Assembly (NCBI RefSeq): GCF_026184235.1
Contig: NZ_CP110806.1
Coordinates: 806,001-870,000 of the forward strand
Direction of reading: 5' to 3'
From: Cellulomonas sp. S1-8
GTDB taxonomy: Bacteria > Actinomycetota > Actinomycetes > Actinomycetales > Cellulomonadaceae
Length of the DNA stretch: 64,000 nt
Positions 62,840-64,000 of the stretch are shown here, piece after piece. The notes under the pieces were generated by a model. It saw only the letters and a program-made list of their open reading frames with translations, was not told the origin of the DNA and made no database searches. Every line of letters begins with the position of its first letter. The first letter of the stretch is position 1. Position numbers and translations under genes: made by a program.

Positions 62840-64000
62840 TCACCGGGCTACGCCCAGGTCCTCCGCGTCCACGATCGTGTAGGCGTAGCCCTGCTCCGCC
62901 AGGAAGCGCTGCCGGTGGGCCGCGAAGTCCTGGTCGACCGTGTCGCGGGCGACGACCGTGTAGAAGTGCGCGGTCTTGCCGTCGGCCTTGGGGCGCATGA
63001 TGCGGCCGAGGCGCTGCGCCTCCTCCTGCCGGGACCCGAACGACCCCGACACCTGGATCGCGACGGACGCCTCGGGCAGGTCGATGGAGAAGTTCGCGAC
63101 CTTCGACACGACGAGGGTCGTGATCTGGCCGGTGCGGAACTCCTCGAACAGGCGCTGGCGCTCCCGCACGGTCGTCTCGCCCGTGATCAGGTCGGAACCG
63201 AGGTGCTCGGCGAGGTCGTGCAGCTGGTCGAGGTACTGGCCGATGACCAGCGTCTGCTCACCGGCGTGCTTCGCGACGAGCGCGTCGACGACCCGGTTCT
63301 TGCCCGCGGCGGTGGCCGCGAGCCGGTACCGGTCCTCCGGCTCCGCCGTCGCGTACGTCATGCGCTCGTGGTCGGGCAGCGTCAGACGCACCTCGACGCA
63401 CTCGGCCGGCGCGATGTACCCCTGCGCCTCGATGTCCTTCCACGGGGCGTCGAACCGCTTGGGCCCGATCAGCGTGAACACCTCGTCCTCGCGGCCGTCC
63501 TCGCGCACGAGCGTCGCCGTCAGCCCGAGCCGACGACGCGCCTGCAGGTCGGCCGTCATGCGGAAGACCGGCGCAGGCAGCAGGTGGACCTCGTCGTACA
63601 CGACGAGTCCCCAGTCGCGGGCGTCGAGCAGCTCGAGGTGCGTGTACACGCCCTTCCGCTTCGTCGTCAGCACCTGGTAGGTCGCGATCGTGACGGGCCG
63701 GATCTCCTTGCGCGTGCCGGAGTACTCGCCGATCTCGTCCTCGGTGAGCGTGGTCCGCTTGACCAGCTCGTCGCGCCACTGCCGCGCGGAGACGGTGTTG
63801 GTCACCAGGATCAGCGTCGTCGTCGACGACCGCGCCATGGCCCCCGCCCCGACGAGCGTCTTGCCGGCGCCGCAGGGCAGCACCACGACGCCCGACCCGC
63901 CGTGGAAGAACCCGTCGATGGCCTGCTGCTGGTACGGCCGCAGCGACCAGCCGTCCTCCAGCAGGCCGATCGCGTGGGCCTCGCCGTTCACGTACCCGGC
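62840..64000 (-). CDS. XPB/ERCC3-type DNA helicase, C-terminal part
   Basis: The frame is open to the window edge, so the N-terminus is not seen; about 386 residues are visible. Helicase motifs: Q/I region SLRPYQQQAIDGFF, Walker A PCGAGKT, motif II YDEVHLLP, motif III LTATLVREDG, and motifs V/VI VSKVANFSIDLP and QEEAQRLGRIMRPK. This is the bacterial XPB family, superfamily 2, common in actinobacteria and linked to DNA repair. A GTG at about 63991 is internal, not the true start. It is followed by the 57-bp repeat and the TPM paralogue. Confidence 0.92.
   Translation of the reverse strand, partial: AGYVNGEAHAIGLLEDGWSLRPYQQQAIDGFFHGGSGVVVLPCGAGKTLVGAGAMARSSTTTLILVTNTVSARQWRDELVKRTTLTEDEIGEYSGTRKEIRPVTIATYQVLTTKRKGVYTHLELLDARDWGLVVYDEVHLLPAPVFRMTADLQARRRLGLTATLVREDGREDEVFTLIGPKRFDAPWKDIEAQGYIAPAECVEVRLTLPDHERMTYATAEPEDRYRLAATAAGKNRVVDALVAKHAGEQTLVIGQYLDQLHDLAEHLGSDLITGETTVRERQRLFEEFRTGQITTLVVSKVANFSIDLPEASVAIQVSGSFGSRQEEAQRLGRIMRPKADGKTAHFYTVVARDTVDQDFAAHRQRFLAEQGYAYTIVDAEDLGVAR

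Overview
The window reads as a chromosomal segment of a very high-GC actinobacterium, most likely a member of the Cellulomonadaceae or a close Micrococcales relative. The basis is the extreme G+C bias, GTG/TTG starts, many starts that sit 6-8 bases after a TAnnnT -10 box (leaderless mRNAs), and lineage-typical families (DUF4032, DUF3263, WXG100, a LytR C-terminal domain protein, a stand-alone groEL with CIRCE boxes, an XPB-type helicase). The genus assignment is inference. No CRISPR array, rRNA, transposase or integrase was seen. One tRNA (Thr, UGU) is present.

Layout. 1-8.3 kb: DUF4032 protein (partial), MsiK/UgpC-type sugar ABC ATPase, a DUF4386/TetR divergent pair with twin operators, otsA-otsB (trehalose), and a Ser/Thr kinase with a poly-aspartate linker. 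8.4-12.8 kb: small membrane protein, DsbA-like thiol oxidoreductase, tRNA-Thr, endonuclease IV, and a divergent NarL-type two-component pair. 12.9-15.8 kb: a TasA/SipW-type secretion cluster with an apparently inactive signal-peptidase-like protein and a long structured leader. 15.8-24.6 kb: SGNH hydrolase, uracil-DNA glycosylase, DUF3263, LytR_C protein, cold-shock protein, GH15-like protein, groEL, small exported and membrane proteins, and an aminotransferase.

24.7-48.6 kb is a large urea/nitrogen island. It holds ureABCFGD (minus strand), urtABCDE (plus), a GntR/FCD regulator, an NSS-family transporter with its small subunit, urea carboxylase plus allophanate hydrolase, and a NikMN-type nickel permease. 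Both known routes of urea breakdown are therefore encoded side by side. A TGTATACA palindrome recurs in front of the three urea operons and is the likely shared operator of the GntR regulator. A 3.9-kb cassette splits the divergent ureA/urtA promoter region. It encodes a small exported protein, a lipoprotein, a peptidoglycan-binding adaptor, an ABC ATPase and a permease, and exact 45-bp direct repeats flank it. This is the best candidate here for an undescribed system: a peptide export or bacteriocin-like module captured in a urea locus. The island is also dotted with long palindromes, up to 30-bp perfect arms, including two diverged copies of one element and one insertion expanded in frame inside ureF.

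48.6-64 kb: DUF4031, WXG100, an HD-type protein, an OmpR-type two-component system whose kinase start is broken by a C8 run, a glutamine amidotransferase, a Crp/Fnr regulator divergent from a heavy-metal chaperone and a P1B ATPase with a CPG motif, a GNAT acetyltransferase, PspA, two tandem TPM-family paralogues, and the C-terminal part of an XPB helicase.
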